Below are positions 23,367-31,739 of a stretch of 34,858 nucleotides of DNA, piece after piece (position 1 is the first letter of the stretch; every line of letters begins with the position of its first letter). This DNA is from Candidatus Nitrosopumilus sp. (GTDB lineage Archaea > Thermoproteota > Nitrososphaeria > Nitrososphaerales > Nitrosopumilaceae). The notes under the pieces are model-generated. The model did not search any database, was not told the origin of the DNA, and was given only the letters and a program-made list of their open reading frames with translations. Made by a program: the position numbers and the translations under genes. The stretch is taken from assembly GCA_013203245.1 (NCBI GenBank), contig JABMOR010000117.1:1-34858 (forward strand). The letters are read 5' to 3'.

Positions 23367-24637
23367 TGAGAATAATCAAAGTAACTAATGTTGAACAGTT
23401 TGCAGCTAAAATACTTCCAAAACAGCCTCAAAATAACAAAACTATAGTTGAATCGATTCTAAAAGATGTAAAAAAAAATGGCGATGTTGCAATTCGAAAA
23501 TATGAAAAAAAGTTTAGCAAAGCAAACATTTCTTCATTACGTTTAACTCAAAGTGAAATTAAAAATGCATATTCTAAAATATCAAAAAATGAACTTGCTG
23601 CATTACGATTAGCAAAAAATAGACTTGAAAAAACAGAATCTGTTGTTAAATCACTTTTAAAAAATAAAACAATTAATCATGATGGGGTAAAAATTTCAAA
23701 AAAATTCATTCCTATTCAGAGTGTAGGATGCTACATTCCTGGTGGATTAGCAAAATATCCAAGTTCTGCAATTATGTCTATAGTTCCAGCTAAAACTGCG
23801 GGAGTCAAAAGAATTGTAGTTGTATCTCCACCTAATTCTGATGGAAAGATCAATCCATTAACTATCGTTAGTGCTGATATTTGTGGTGCAAGTGAAATTT
23901 ACAAAACAGGGGGTGTGCAATCTATTGCAGCATTATCTTATGGAACAAAATCTATTCTTAAAGTTGATAAAATTGTAGGTCCCGGTGGTGCATTTGTTAC
24001 AACTGCTAAATTTATGATAAGTGATCAGACAGGAATTGATATGCTTGCAGGTCCAACTGAATTGGGAATAATTGCAGATAATTCAGCGAATTCAAAATTC
24101 ATTGCACTGGATTTAATTTCTCAAGCTGAGCACAGTACTGATACTTTTTGCTATTTAATTACAACATCGGAGAATCTTGCAAAGTCAGTGAACAAAATTG
24201 TTTCAGAATTAATTCCAAAGATTCAAAGAGGAAAAATTGCCCAATCTAGTCTAAAAAATAATGGATTTATTGGAATATGTAAAACTAATTCTGATATGAT
24301 AAAACTTGCAAATATTCTAGCTCCTGAACATTTACAAATAATGATGAAAAGTTCTGAATCTATATCCTCAAAAATTACTTCTTCAGGACTTGTTTTGATT
24401 GGAAACAACACTCCATCATCTGCAAGTGACTATATTCTAGGCTCAAATCACATTCTACCCACCAATGGATTTGGAAAAATCAGAGGCTCGTTATCTGTTT
24501 TGGACTTTATCAAAGTAAACACCCAAATTACATCATCAAAAAAATCATTATCAAAAATCTCAAAACATCTTGAAGTTTTGACTAATGCTGAAGGCCTTAC
24601 AAACCACTATGAGGCAGTAAGAGGTAGATTAAATTGA
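23366..24637 (+). CDS. hisD: Histidinol dehydrogenase
   Basis: A zinc enzyme that oxidises histidinol twice to histidine with NAD. About 423 residues; family motifs are GCYIPGGLAKYPSS, GGVQSIAALSYGT, VGPGGAFVTTAK, MLAGPTELGIIAD, DLISQAEHSTDT (metal-binding Gln and His) and LAPEHLQIM (catalytic Glu-His). The ATG at 23366 overlaps the hisG stop (TGATG), preferred over the TTG three bases earlier. Compared with most bacteria hisD here precedes hisC directly, as in other archaeal clusters. Confidence 0.96.
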   Translation: MRIIKVTNVEQFAAKILPKQPQNNKTIVESILKDVKKNGDVAIRKYEKKFSKANISSLRLTQSEIKNAYSKISKNELAALRLAKNRLEKTESVVKSLLKNKTINHDGVKISKKFIPIQSVGCYIPGGLAKYPSSAIMSIVPAKTAGVKRIVVVSPPNSDGKINPLTIVSADICGASEIYKTGGVQSIAALSYGTKSILKVDKIVGPGGAFVTTAKFMISDQTGIDMLAGPTELGIIADNSANSKFIALDLISQAEHSTDTFCYLITTSENLAKSVNKIVSELIPKIQRGKIAQSSLKNNGFIGICKTNSDMIKLANILAPEHLQIMMKSSESISSKITSSGLVLIGNNTPSSASDYILGSNHILPTNGFGKIRGSLSVLDFIKVNTQITSSKKSLSKISKHLEVLTNAEGLTNHYEAVRGRLN

Positions 24638-25704
24638 ATAAAAACTGGTTTGAAGAAAAAATTAAAAAATTCAGTTCAATAGGTGGTTATCAAAAACCAG
24701 AACTTGTTGAAGATTCAATAAAACTTGACTCTAATGAAAATTATGTTATTCCAAAACAATTTCAAAATGATATAATTTCTTTTGCAAAAAAAAATTCTGA
24801 TATTAGAGAATATCCTCTAGGTGGAGTTGAAAGATTAATTGATACGATATCAAAATTCATTAAAATGCCTTCACCTATGATTGGTGTAGGTAACGGCTCT
24901 GATCAAATTTTAGATTTGATACTTTCAAATTTTGCATCAAAACAAACCAAAGTTCTCACATCTAATCCAACATTTGGATTTTTTGAAGAACGTTGTAAAC
25001 TATATAATATTCCATTAATTGCAATTCCTTTTTCTGATAATATGAAATTAAATATTAAGGATTTTCTAAAGGAATCTAAAAATGCGGATATTCTATACCT
25101 TGACTCTCCAAATAATCCTACTGGATTTCAATTTACAAAAAGTGAATTACAGAAACTTGTAAAATCTTTTACAGGTCTTGTCATAATTGATGAGGCGTAC
25201 GGGGAGTTTAGTGAATATTCTCTTTCAAGTATGGTCAAGACCCAAAATAATTTGATTGTTGTTCAAACTCTTTCAAAATCATTTGGATTGGCAGGATTAA
25301 GATTAGGTTATTTTATTGCAAGCAAAAAATTCACTGAAACTTTTATGAATGTTTTACAATATCCATACCCTGTTAGCACAATTACTATCGAATCTGGAAT
25401 CCACGCATTGGAAAAATCAAAACTAATGAAAGATACTATTGATAGTATCAAAACTGAAAGAAAAAGAATTATTGAAACTTTACAAACTTTTGATGCCTTT
25501 GAGGTCTTTGATTCCAAGGCTAATTTTGTGCTTTTTGATGCTCATGGTGCCTACAAACGTATCTACTCTGCACTTGCAGAACAAGGAATTTCAATTCGTA
25601 AACTAGGTAAAATTGGAAATCATGATGGATGTCTTAGAGTAACTATTGGAACAAAAGAAATGAACTCAAAATTCTTACTGGCTATTCGTGATTTACTGGG
25701 ATGA
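24634..25704 (+). CDS. hisC: Histidinol-phosphate aminotransferase
   Basis: A PLP enzyme that converts imidazole acetol phosphate to histidinol phosphate. The 356 residues include KLDSNENYVIP, REYPLGGVERLID, GVGNGSDQILDLIL, YLDSPNNPTGFQF, VIIDEAYGEFSEYS and the PLP lysine in QTLSKSFGLAGLRLGY. It starts with TTG inside the hisD stop (TTGA), a coupled start. The next gene begins in its stop codon and is the candidate for the following enzymatic step. Confidence 0.95.
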   Translation: MNKNWFEEKIKKFSSIGGYQKPELVEDSIKLDSNENYVIPKQFQNDIISFAKKNSDIREYPLGGVERLIDTISKFIKMPSPMIGVGNGSDQILDLILSNFASKQTKVLTSNPTFGFFEERCKLYNIPLIAIPFSDNMKLNIKDFLKESKNADILYLDSPNNPTGFQFTKSELQKLVKSFTGLVIIDEAYGEFSEYSLSSMVKTQNNLIVVQTLSKSFGLAGLRLGYFIASKKFTETFMNVLQYPYPVSTITIESGIHALEKSKLMKDTIDSIKTERKRIIETLQTFDAFEVFDSKANFVLFDAHGAYKRIYSALAEQGISIRKLGKIGNHDGCLRVTIGTKEMNSKFLLAIRDLLG

Positions 25705-26675
25705 CTTTATCAAAACAATCTGAAGGAATCTATACAGATGATTCTAAAATTCAAATACTAAATAAAATAGATGCGATAATTTTTGATTGCGACGGGGTAT
25801 TAATTGATATTACAAAATCATATGATCTAGCAATAATAAAAACAACTCAATATGTTTTAGAAAATTTGGCAAAAATTAACTCTTCCATTAATGTTGATTT
25901 TAAAATTATTGATGGATTCAAATCTACTGGGGGATTTAATGATGAAGTTGATTTGACTTATGCTGCAATAATTTCACTTGTTGCAGCTAAAAAACTAGAA
26001 AAAGATCAAACTAGTTTTATTTTTGATGTTATCAAAAACTCTGATTCTAGTGGTATTATTTCTGTAGAAAAATACATTGAAAATCAAATCGATATTTCTG
26101 ATATTAAAAAACAGCTATCATATCCTGGAACTCATCATGATAATCCTCTCTATCAAATATTTGATCAGATTTTTTATGGGCCTGAATTATACAAAAAATT
26201 ATTCAACAATACTTCAAACTTTTCTGCTCCTGGATTGATTGAACAAGACGATGTAATTTTAAATGATATTTTATTTGAAAAATTGCAGAAAAAGTTTGAT
26301 TCAAAAATTGCCATGGTAACTGGAAGAGGAAAAGAATCTGTAAGTTATTCTTTAAAATCACTACTAACAAAATTCAATTTGGATAATTCTATGTTTCTTG
26401 AGGATGAACCACGTGAACTTGCAAAACCTAATCCTCAATCTCTTTTAAATTCAATTAATGGAATGAATTGTACTTCAACTCTTTATGTTGGAGATTCTAT
26501 GGAGGATTTTATTATGGCTAAAAGAACTACTAATTTAGGACATAACACTACATTTTGCGGAATTATAGGTACTAGTAAAAATCCACAAGAAAAATTAGAA
26601 CTATTTGAGAGAAATGATGCTATTTTGGTGTTGGATTCAATTAATCTACTACCAAAGGTATTAAATTTAGAATGA
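25701..26675 (+). CDS. HAD superfamily hydrolase in the his operon, candidate histidinol-phosphate phosphatase
   Basis: A haloacid-dehalogenase-type phosphatase of 324 residues. All four catalytic motifs are visible: IFDCDGVLID (nucleophile Asp near residue 29), MVTGRG (motif II), ELAKPNP with the Lys (motif III) and VGDSMEDF (motif IV). A large helical cap region lies between motifs I and II. It starts in the stop codon of hisC (ATGA) and precedes hisB. No other phosphatase is in the cluster, and histidinol-phosphate phosphatase is the missing activity between HisC and HisD. This assignment is from context, not from family membership; the known HisB-N and PHP-type phosphatases are different. 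Confidence 0.75.
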   Translation: MTLSKQSEGIYTDDSKIQILNKIDAIIFDCDGVLIDITKSYDLAIIKTTQYVLENLAKINSSINVDFKIIDGFKSTGGFNDEVDLTYAAIISLVAAKKLEKDQTSFIFDVIKNSDSSGIISVEKYIENQIDISDIKKQLSYPGTHHDNPLYQIFDQIFYGPELYKKLFNNTSNFSAPGLIEQDDVILNDILFEKLQKKFDSKIAMVTGRGKESVSYSLKSLLTKFNLDNSMFLEDEPRELAKPNPQSLLNSINGMNCTSTLYVGDSMEDFIMAKRTTNLGHNTTFCGIIGTSKNPQEKLELFERNDAILVLDSINLLPKVLNLE

Positions 26676-26701
26676 TGCAAATTACATAATCTGTGAGAAA
26701 A

Positions 26702-27289
26702 ATGGCACCACGAAAAGCATCAATTAAACGAAATACAAAAGAAACAAGCGTTTCAGCATCTGTAAATCTTGATGGATCAGGAAAAACATCCATCAAAACT
26801 GGAATAAATTTTCTTGATCATTTGATTGTATCATTTGGAACACATGGTATGATGGATCTCAAAGTTGATGCAAAATCAAATGATGGTATAGAACACCATT
26901 TGATTGAAGACACTGCAATTACAATAGGACAAACAATTGACAAGGCACTAAGTTCTAGAAGTGGAATTACTAGATTTAGCTATGCTTCTGTTCCGATGGA
27001 CGAATCTCTTGCAGAGGCTTCAATTGATTTAGTGAAACGTCCGTTTTGGAAATTAACATTGTCTCTTAAACGTAATAAAATTGAAGATGTATCAAAAGAG
27101 GATCTTGAGCATTTCTTCCAGTCGTTACTACAAAATCTCAATAGTTGTATTCACCTCACTGTAAAGTATGGGGATAATGATCACCACAAAGTTGAGGCTG
27201 CCATAAAATCACTTGCTGTTGCGTTAAGATATGCGTCATCATTAGATAAAAAACAAAAAGGAATTCCAAGTACAAAAGGTTTAATGTAA
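26702..27289 (+). CDS. hisB: Imidazoleglycerol-phosphate dehydratase
   Basis: A manganese enzyme that dehydrates imidazoleglycerol phosphate. About 195 residues, the single-function form without the phosphatase fused in enterobacteria. Motifs are [13 protein letters not shown], the first metal motif [14 protein letters not shown]-like [10 protein letters not shown], and the second metal motif [16 protein letters not shown], ending in STKG. The ATG at 26702 has GTGAG four bases upstream, so it is chosen over the GTG at 26693. Confidence 0.95.
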   Translation: MAPRKASIKRNTKETSVSASVNLDGSGKTSIKTGINFLDHLIVSFGTHGMMDLKVDAKSNDGIEHHLIEDTAITIGQTIDKALSSRSGITRFSYASVPMDESLAEASIDLVKRPFWKLTLSLKRNKIEDVSKEDLEHFFQSLLQNLNSCIHLTVKYGDNDHHKVEAAIKSLAVALRYASSLDKKQKGIPSTKGLM

Positions 27290-27897
27290 TGGTAAGTGTT
27301 GCAATTTTTGATTATGGTGCTGGAAATATTTTCAGTCTAAAAAATTCTCTTGAAAAAGTAGGAGCTACAGTTGATGTAATAACTAATTTTGATAATGAAA
27401 ATACGTATTCTGGTTTGTTACTTCCAGGTGTGGGTAATTTTGATCCTGCTATGAACAGTATTAGAAATTTTTCTAAAATTCAATTTAAAGAATATGTTGA
27501 AAATATGCCTGTTCTAGGAATTTGTCTTGGAATGGAAATGTTTTTTGAAAAAAGTGAAGAAGGAAAAGAGAAAGGTCTGAATGTTATTGAGGGTGAAGTA
27601 ATTGTACTTCCTTCTTCTTCGATGAAAGTACCTCACATGGGATGGAACAATCTTGAAATAAAAAAACCTGGAAAAATTCTTGAAGGAGTAGAAAACGATT
27701 CATGGGTATACTTTGTTCATTCGTATAGGGTAAAACCTGAATCAAATGATATTATAACTGCTGAATCCGATTATGGAATTAAAGTTCCTGCTGTAGTGGA
27801 ACATGATAATTTCTATGGTACACAGTTTCATCCTGAAAAATCAAGTACTGTAGGAAAAATAATGTTAAAGAATTTTCTCAAAGAGTGTAAAAAATGA
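27289..27897 (+). CDS. hisH: Imidazole glycerol phosphate synthase, glutaminase subunit
   Basis: Releases ammonia from glutamine and passes it to HisF. The 202-residue class I amidotransferase has IFDYGAGNIFSLKNSLEKVG, LLPGVGNFDPAM, the nucleophile loop LGICLGMEM and the His/Glu pair in GTQFHPEKSS. It starts in the stop of hisB (TAATG) and ends in the start of hisA (ATGA). Its partner hisF lies one gene further. Confidence 0.96.
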   Translation: MVSVAIFDYGAGNIFSLKNSLEKVGATVDVITNFDNENTYSGLLLPGVGNFDPAMNSIRNFSKIQFKEYVENMPVLGICLGMEMFFEKSEEGKEKGLNVIEGEVIVLPSSSMKVPHMGWNNLEIKKPGKILEGVENDSWVYFVHSYRVKPESNDIITAESDYGIKVPAVVEHDNFYGTQFHPEKSSTVGKIMLKNFLKECKK

Positions 27898-28601
27898 AAA
27901 TAATTCCTGCAATTGATCTTATGGATGCTAAAGTTGTTAGATTGTACAAAGGGAATCCTAAACAAAAAACCGTGTACAGTGATGATCCTGTAAAAATTGC
28001 AAAGAAATGGGAATCTGCAGGCGCAGATATTCTTCATTTAGTTGATTTAGATGCAACCCTTGGGATTGGCTCTAATCTTGATATGATTAAAAAAATTCTT
28101 GAATCAGTTTCAATTCCAGTTGAAGTTGCTGGCGGTTTGCGAGATAAATCTCTAGTTTTAGAAGTAGCAAAATTATCCGAACGAATAGTTTTGGGAACTT
28201 TGGCATTCAAAGACAAATCCCTATTGAAATCATTACTGTCTGAACTAGGAACAGAAAAAATTGTAATTTCAGTTGATCATAAAGACGGTGAAATTGTAAT
28301 TAACGGTTGGCAAAAAGATACTGGAATTAAGTTAATTCCTGCAATTAATGAATTTTTAAAAATGGGCTTTACTGAATTTTTACTAACAAATGTTAGTCGT
28401 GATGGCACTATGGAGGGACCAGATTTAGAATTTTTAGAACAAGCATGTAACTTGCCTAATGCAAATATCATTGCCAGTGGGGGAATTTCAAATATCCGTG
28501 ATGTTGCAGACGTAAAAGAAAAAAATGCATTTGGAGTAATTCTTGGAAAAGCACTATATGAGAATAAAGTTTCAATTGAAGAGGCAAAAAAACTATCATG
28601 A
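27894..28601 (+). CDS. hisA: ProFAR isomerase
   Basis: Isomerises the ribosyl group of ProFAR to the ribulosyl form. The 235-residue TIM barrel starts with IIPAIDLMDAKVVRLYKG, with the first catalytic Asp at residue 8, and carries VEVAGGLRDK and the second catalytic Asp in SRDGTMEGPD. It is told from its paralogue HisF by the IPAID start and size. ATGA overlaps join it to hisH and hisF. Confidence 0.96.
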   Translation: MKIIPAIDLMDAKVVRLYKGNPKQKTVYSDDPVKIAKKWESAGADILHLVDLDATLGIGSNLDMIKKILESVSIPVEVAGGLRDKSLVLEVAKLSERIVLGTLAFKDKSLLKSLLSELGTEKIVISVDHKDGEIVINGWQKDTGIKLIPAINEFLKMGFTEFLLTNVSRDGTMEGPDLEFLEQACNLPNANIIASGGISNIRDVADVKEKNAFGVILGKALYENKVSIEEAKKLS

Positions 28602-29401
28602 CATTAACTAAAAGAATTATTCCGTGTCTGGATGTAAAAAATGGCAGAGTCGTTAAAGGGTTAAACTTTGAATCAATTAAAGACGCAGGTGATCCTGTGG
28701 AATTGGCAGAAAAATACAGCAATGAGGGTGCAGATGAACTGGTCTTTTTAGACATTACTGCATCTGATGAACAACGAAAAACAATCAAAGATTTGGTTAG
28801 AAAAGTAGCGTCTGTAATTGATATTCCATTTACCGTCGGTGGCGGAGTCAAATCATTAGAGGATGCAAGAAATATTTTACTTAATGGTGCTGATAAAGTT
28901 GGAATTAACACTGGTGCCATAAAAAACCCTAAAATTATTACAGAATTAATGGAATTATTTGGACGGCAATGTGTTGTGGTAGCAGTTGATGTAAAAAGAA
29001 ATTACAACATTGATGATTCAAAAAATATTTTCACTGAAAATGATAAATCATTTTGGTTTGAAGTTTTTATTTATGGTGGAAAAGAAGGGACTGGATTAGA
29101 TGTAATTGATTGGGTTAAAGATGCTGAAAAATTAGGTGCAGGCGAGATTCTTCTTACAAGTATTGATAAGGATGGAACTAAAGATGGATATGATATTTTA
29201 CTGACTAAAAATGTCGTTGATTCTGTAACTATTCCTGTTATTGCTTCAGGGGGTTGTGGAAAACCTGATGATATGATTGATGTTTTTAAGGAATCAAACG
29301 TAGATGCTGCTCTTGCTGCTTCAATATTCCACTATCAAACACATGGAGTAAATGGTGTAAAATCATACTTGAAAAACAGAGGCATTCCTGTAAGATTATA
29401 A
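28598..29401 (+). CDS. hisF: Imidazole glycerol phosphate synthase, cyclase subunit
   Basis: Closes the imidazole ring with ammonia from HisH, giving imidazoleglycerol phosphate and AICAR. The 267-residue barrel has RIIPCLDVKNGRVVKG with the catalytic Asp, FTVGGGVKS, GINTGAI, and SIDKDGTKDGYD with the second Asp. It is the last gene of the overlapping part of the operon; its stop lies inside the TATA element that seems to drive hisI. Confidence 0.96.
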   Translation: MTLTKRIIPCLDVKNGRVVKGLNFESIKDAGDPVELAEKYSNEGADELVFLDITASDEQRKTIKDLVRKVASVIDIPFTVGGGVKSLEDARNILLNGADKVGINTGAIKNPKIITELMELFGRQCVVVAVDVKRNYNIDDSKNIFTENDKSFWFEVFIYGGKEGTGLDVIDWVKDAEKLGAGEILLTSIDKDGTKDGYDILLTKNVVDSVTIPVIASGGCGKPDDMIDVFKESNVDAALAASIFHYQTHGVNGVKSYLKNRGIPVRL

Positions 29402-29403
29402 TA
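29396..29403 (+). promoter_or_regulatory. Internal TATA box before hisI
   Basis: TTATAATA overlaps the hisF stop and is centred about 25-26 bases before the hisI ATG at 29425. hisI could therefore also be transcribed alone as a leaderless message. Confidence 0.45.
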
Positions 29404-29424
29404 CTGATTTTCATATTATTCAAC

Positions 29425-29754
29425 ATGGAAAAATCCATTGATGAAATAGATTTTGAGAAAAGCGGTGGCCTAGTTCCTGTAATTGTTCAGGATGCAAATA
29501 CAAAAGATATTTTGACATTAGCCTATACAAATAAAAAATCATTAGAACTTACAAAAAAGACTGGAAATTCTTGGTTCTGGAGCCGTTCTAGAAATAAACT
29601 CTGGATGAAAGGAGAAGAATCAGGTAATACTCAGAAAATTAAAGAAATTTTAGTTGATTGTGATTTTGATGCAATTATTTATCTAGTTGAACCTTCAGGA
29701 CCTGCCTGTCATTTGGGTGATAAAGTTTGTTTTCACAATAATTTAGAAAAATAA
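29425..29754 (+). CDS. hisI: Phosphoribosyl-AMP cyclohydrolase
   Basis: Opens the purine ring of phosphoribosyl-AMP, step three of histidine synthesis. The 109 residues carry the family text PVIVQDANTKDILTLAYTN, FWSRSRNKLWMKGEESGNTQ and the zinc cysteines in VDCDFDA, GPACHLG and KVCF. It is the cyclohydrolase alone; the phosphoribosyl-ATP pyrophosphatase (HisE) that is fused to it in bacteria is missing here and in the rest of the window. A gap of 23 bases separates it from hisF, unlike the overlapping genes before it. Confidence 0.95.
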   Translation: MEKSIDEIDFEKSGGLVPVIVQDANTKDILTLAYTNKKSLELTKKTGNSWFWSRSRNKLWMKGEESGNTQKIKEILVDCDFDAIIYLVEPSGPACHLGDKVCFHNNLEK

Positions 29755-29755
29755 T

Positions 29756-30370
29756 TTAACAAACTGGCTCGAAATCTTCTTCATCTCCTGGAAGAATATC
29801 TTTAGTTATTTTAAATTCTAAATTAGGATAATCAGTTCCTCTAAAAACAACTCGCCAATCTCCTACAAAATCATCTGCAGAACAAAATCCTCTTAATTTT
29901 GTAAGTTGTGGTTGTAAATAATAATTAAATGCAGATCTATCAGAGCCATCAAATGGTATTGTTAGATAAACTTCATAGTGAGTACTGTTTAATGGTCTGA
30001 GAAATGCTGCTTGACCCTTCTCATCAAATCCCAATCCCCCAGTTCTGAGAAAAATTTTCTCCCCTAATACATATTCACTTCGATCAATTTGAAATGGTCC
30101 TGAAGTTATCCATTCTCTTTCTTTTGGTGAATATTCATTTTCTAAATTTATTTTCTCAATACTATCTAATTTTTCTTGAATTTCTGGACTAATTTCTTTT
30201 TCTGGTTGTAATTCTTTATTCAGAGTATCTTCAACCTCCATCAGATTTGATTCCTGATTTGTTATTGCAATGATTCCTACTACTATTATGATAACTCCTA
30301 TGATAATTGGAATTACAATTTTATCATTCACAATAATACTCTTACAAAAATATCTAAAAACCTTCCTCAT
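29756..30370 (-). CDS. Membrane-anchored extracytoplasmic protein, unknown
   Basis: No family is recognised. The 204-residue protein has one hydrophobic segment at residues 19-37 (IVIPIIIGVIIIVVGIIAI), followed by an acidic, coiled-coil-like stalk (residues 42-80) and a globular part of about 120 residues with SGPFQIDRSEYVLGEKIFLR, a pattern seen in beta-sandwich domains of thaumarchaeal surface proteins. Two cysteines, near residue 163 and at the very C-terminus, may form a disulfide. The first ATG (30370) is used; a GTG at 30331 would give a shorter N-terminus. Its stop lies one base from the hisI stop. Confidence 0.72.
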   Translation of the reverse strand: MRKVFRYFCKSIIVNDKIVIPIIIGVIIIVVGIIAITNQESNLMEVEDTLNKELQPEKEISPEIQEKLDSIEKINLENEYSPKEREWITSGPFQIDRSEYVLGEKIFLRTGGLGFDEKGQAAFLRPLNSTHYEVYLTIPFDGSDRSAFNYYLQPQLTKLRGFCSADDFVGDWRVVFRGTDYPNLEFKITKDILPGDEEDFEPVC

Positions 30371-30440
30371 AACTGATAATTCCGAAAAATTTGATTTTTT
30401 ACTGTCTTACCTATCATTCCCCTTATGATGATTAGTATTC

Positions 30441-30477
30441 ACTATATTTTTAACCATTAAAATTAAGTACTACTTAA
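30441..30477 (+). promoter_or_regulatory. thrC promoter with 15-base palindrome
   Basis: TATATTTTTAA (30443-30453) is a TATA candidate that predicts an RNA start near 30473. A perfect palindrome, TTAAGTA-C-TACTTAA at 30463-30477, covers that predicted start, a classic position for an archaeal repressor. A leader of about 28 bases without a Shine-Dalgarno sequence would precede the ATG. The palindrome is seen directly; binding of a regulator is inferred. Confidence 0.5.
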
Positions 30478-30500
30478 CTTGATAATAGGGTTTTTTATTT

Positions 30501-31739
30501 ATGTTTTCAAAGGATATACTGATCTTGACTAGAACCTCACTACAATGCAGAGAATGTAAAAAAGAGTATGACACTGCTTTCAAGTATATTTGTGATGAGT
30601 GTTTTGGCCCACTAGATGTAAAATATAATTTTCCTAAATTAACAAAAGACACATTTTCTAACCGTGGACATACCTATTGGAGATATTTTGAATTACTTCC
30701 AATAGAAAATAAATCAAACATTGTAAGTATTGGTGCTGGCATGACTCCTCTCATAAAGGCTGACAACCTTGGAAAAAAACTAGGATTAAACAATCTTTAC
30801 ATTAAAAATGATTCTGTAAATCCAACATTTTCATTCAAAGATAGACCAGCTGGGGTTGCAATATCTAAAGCTAAAGAATTTGGATTGTCCGCAGTCGGAT
30901 GTGCATCTACTGGTAATTTAGCTTCAGCAACTGCAGCACATGCAGCAAAAGCTGGATTGCCATGCCATGTGTTTGCACCAAGCAATCTTGAGATGGCAAA
31001 GATTACACAAGCATTATCGTACGGTGCAAACTATATCGCAGTTGATGGGACATATGATGATGCAAACAGAATTGCAGCACAAATTGGTGACAGTAAAGGA
31101 ATCGGTATAGTGAACATTAACATGCGTTCTCATTACGTGGAAGGCTCTAAAACATTTTCATTTGAAGTTGCAGAGCAACTTGATTGGCAAGTCCCTGATC
31201 AATTAATAATACCAGTTGGAAGTGGTGCAATGCTTAATGCAATTTGTAAAGGATTTGAAGAACTACAGACTGTTTCACTGCTTGATGATATTTCTAACAT
31301 GCATATGATTGCAGCACAACCACATGGTTGTGCACCCATAGTTGATGCATTTAAGAAAAATAGCAAAGAAGTGATTCCAGTTGAGCATCCTGATACAATT
31401 GCAAAAAGTTTGGCAATCGGTGATCCTGGAGATGGTAGATACGTTTTGAAACGTTTAGCACAATACAACGGATTTGCCGAAGAATGTAACAATAAAGAAA
31501 TTTTAGACGCTATACTACTTTTGGCTAGAACTGAAGGAATATTCACCGAGCCTGCAGGTGGTGTATCAATATCTGTTCTTCAAAAAATGGTTGAGCAGGG
31601 AAAAATTGACAAAAATGATCGAGTAGTGTGTTATGTTACTGGCAATGGTCTTAAAGCAACTGAATCAATCATGGAAGTTTTACAAAAGCCTAAAGTAATG
31701 AAGGCAAACATTGAAGAAATTTCGGCGGTAGTGAACTGA
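30501..31739 (+). CDS. thrC: Threonine synthase
   Basis: A PLP enzyme that converts O-phosphohomoserine to threonine. The 412 residues begin with a small zinc-ribbon-like part (C-x2-C in LQCRECKKEYD and C-x2-C-like ICDECFGPL), then the fold type II core: PTFSFKDRPAG with the PLP lysine, CASTGNLASATAAHAAKAGL, VPVGSGAM-like IIPVGSGAML for phosphate binding, and GIFTEPAGGVS. The ATG at 30501 is used; a TTG at 30525 is possible. The stop overlaps the start of the MoaD-E1 fusion (TGATG), so the two proteins are translationally coupled. A related sulfur-transfer role cannot be excluded. Confidence 0.92.
   Translation: MFSKDILILTRTSLQCRECKKEYDTAFKYICDECFGPLDVKYNFPKLTKDTFSNRGHTYWRYFELLPIENKSNIVSIGAGMTPLIKADNLGKKLGLNNLYIKNDSVNPTFSFKDRPAGVAISKAKEFGLSAVGCASTGNLASATAAHAAKAGLPCHVFAPSNLEMAKITQALSYGANYIAVDGTYDDANRIAAQIGDSKGIGIVNINMRSHYVEGSKTFSFEVAEQLDWQVPDQLIIPVGSGAMLNAICKGFEELQTVSLLDDISNMHMIAAQPHGCAPIVDAFKKNSKEVIPVEHPDTIAKSLAIGDPGDGRYVLKRLAQYNGFAEECNNKEILDAILLLARTEGIFTEPAGGVSISVLQKMVEQGKIDKNDRVVCYVTGNGLKATESIMEVLQKPKVMKANIEEISAVVN

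Noticed and set aside
26693-26701. GTG start for hisB.
   Set aside because: The GTGAG sequence reads better as the ribosome site for the ATG at 26702.
28468-28920. Minus-strand open frame across hisA/hisF.
   Set aside because: A shadow of two certain genes; low-complexity composition.
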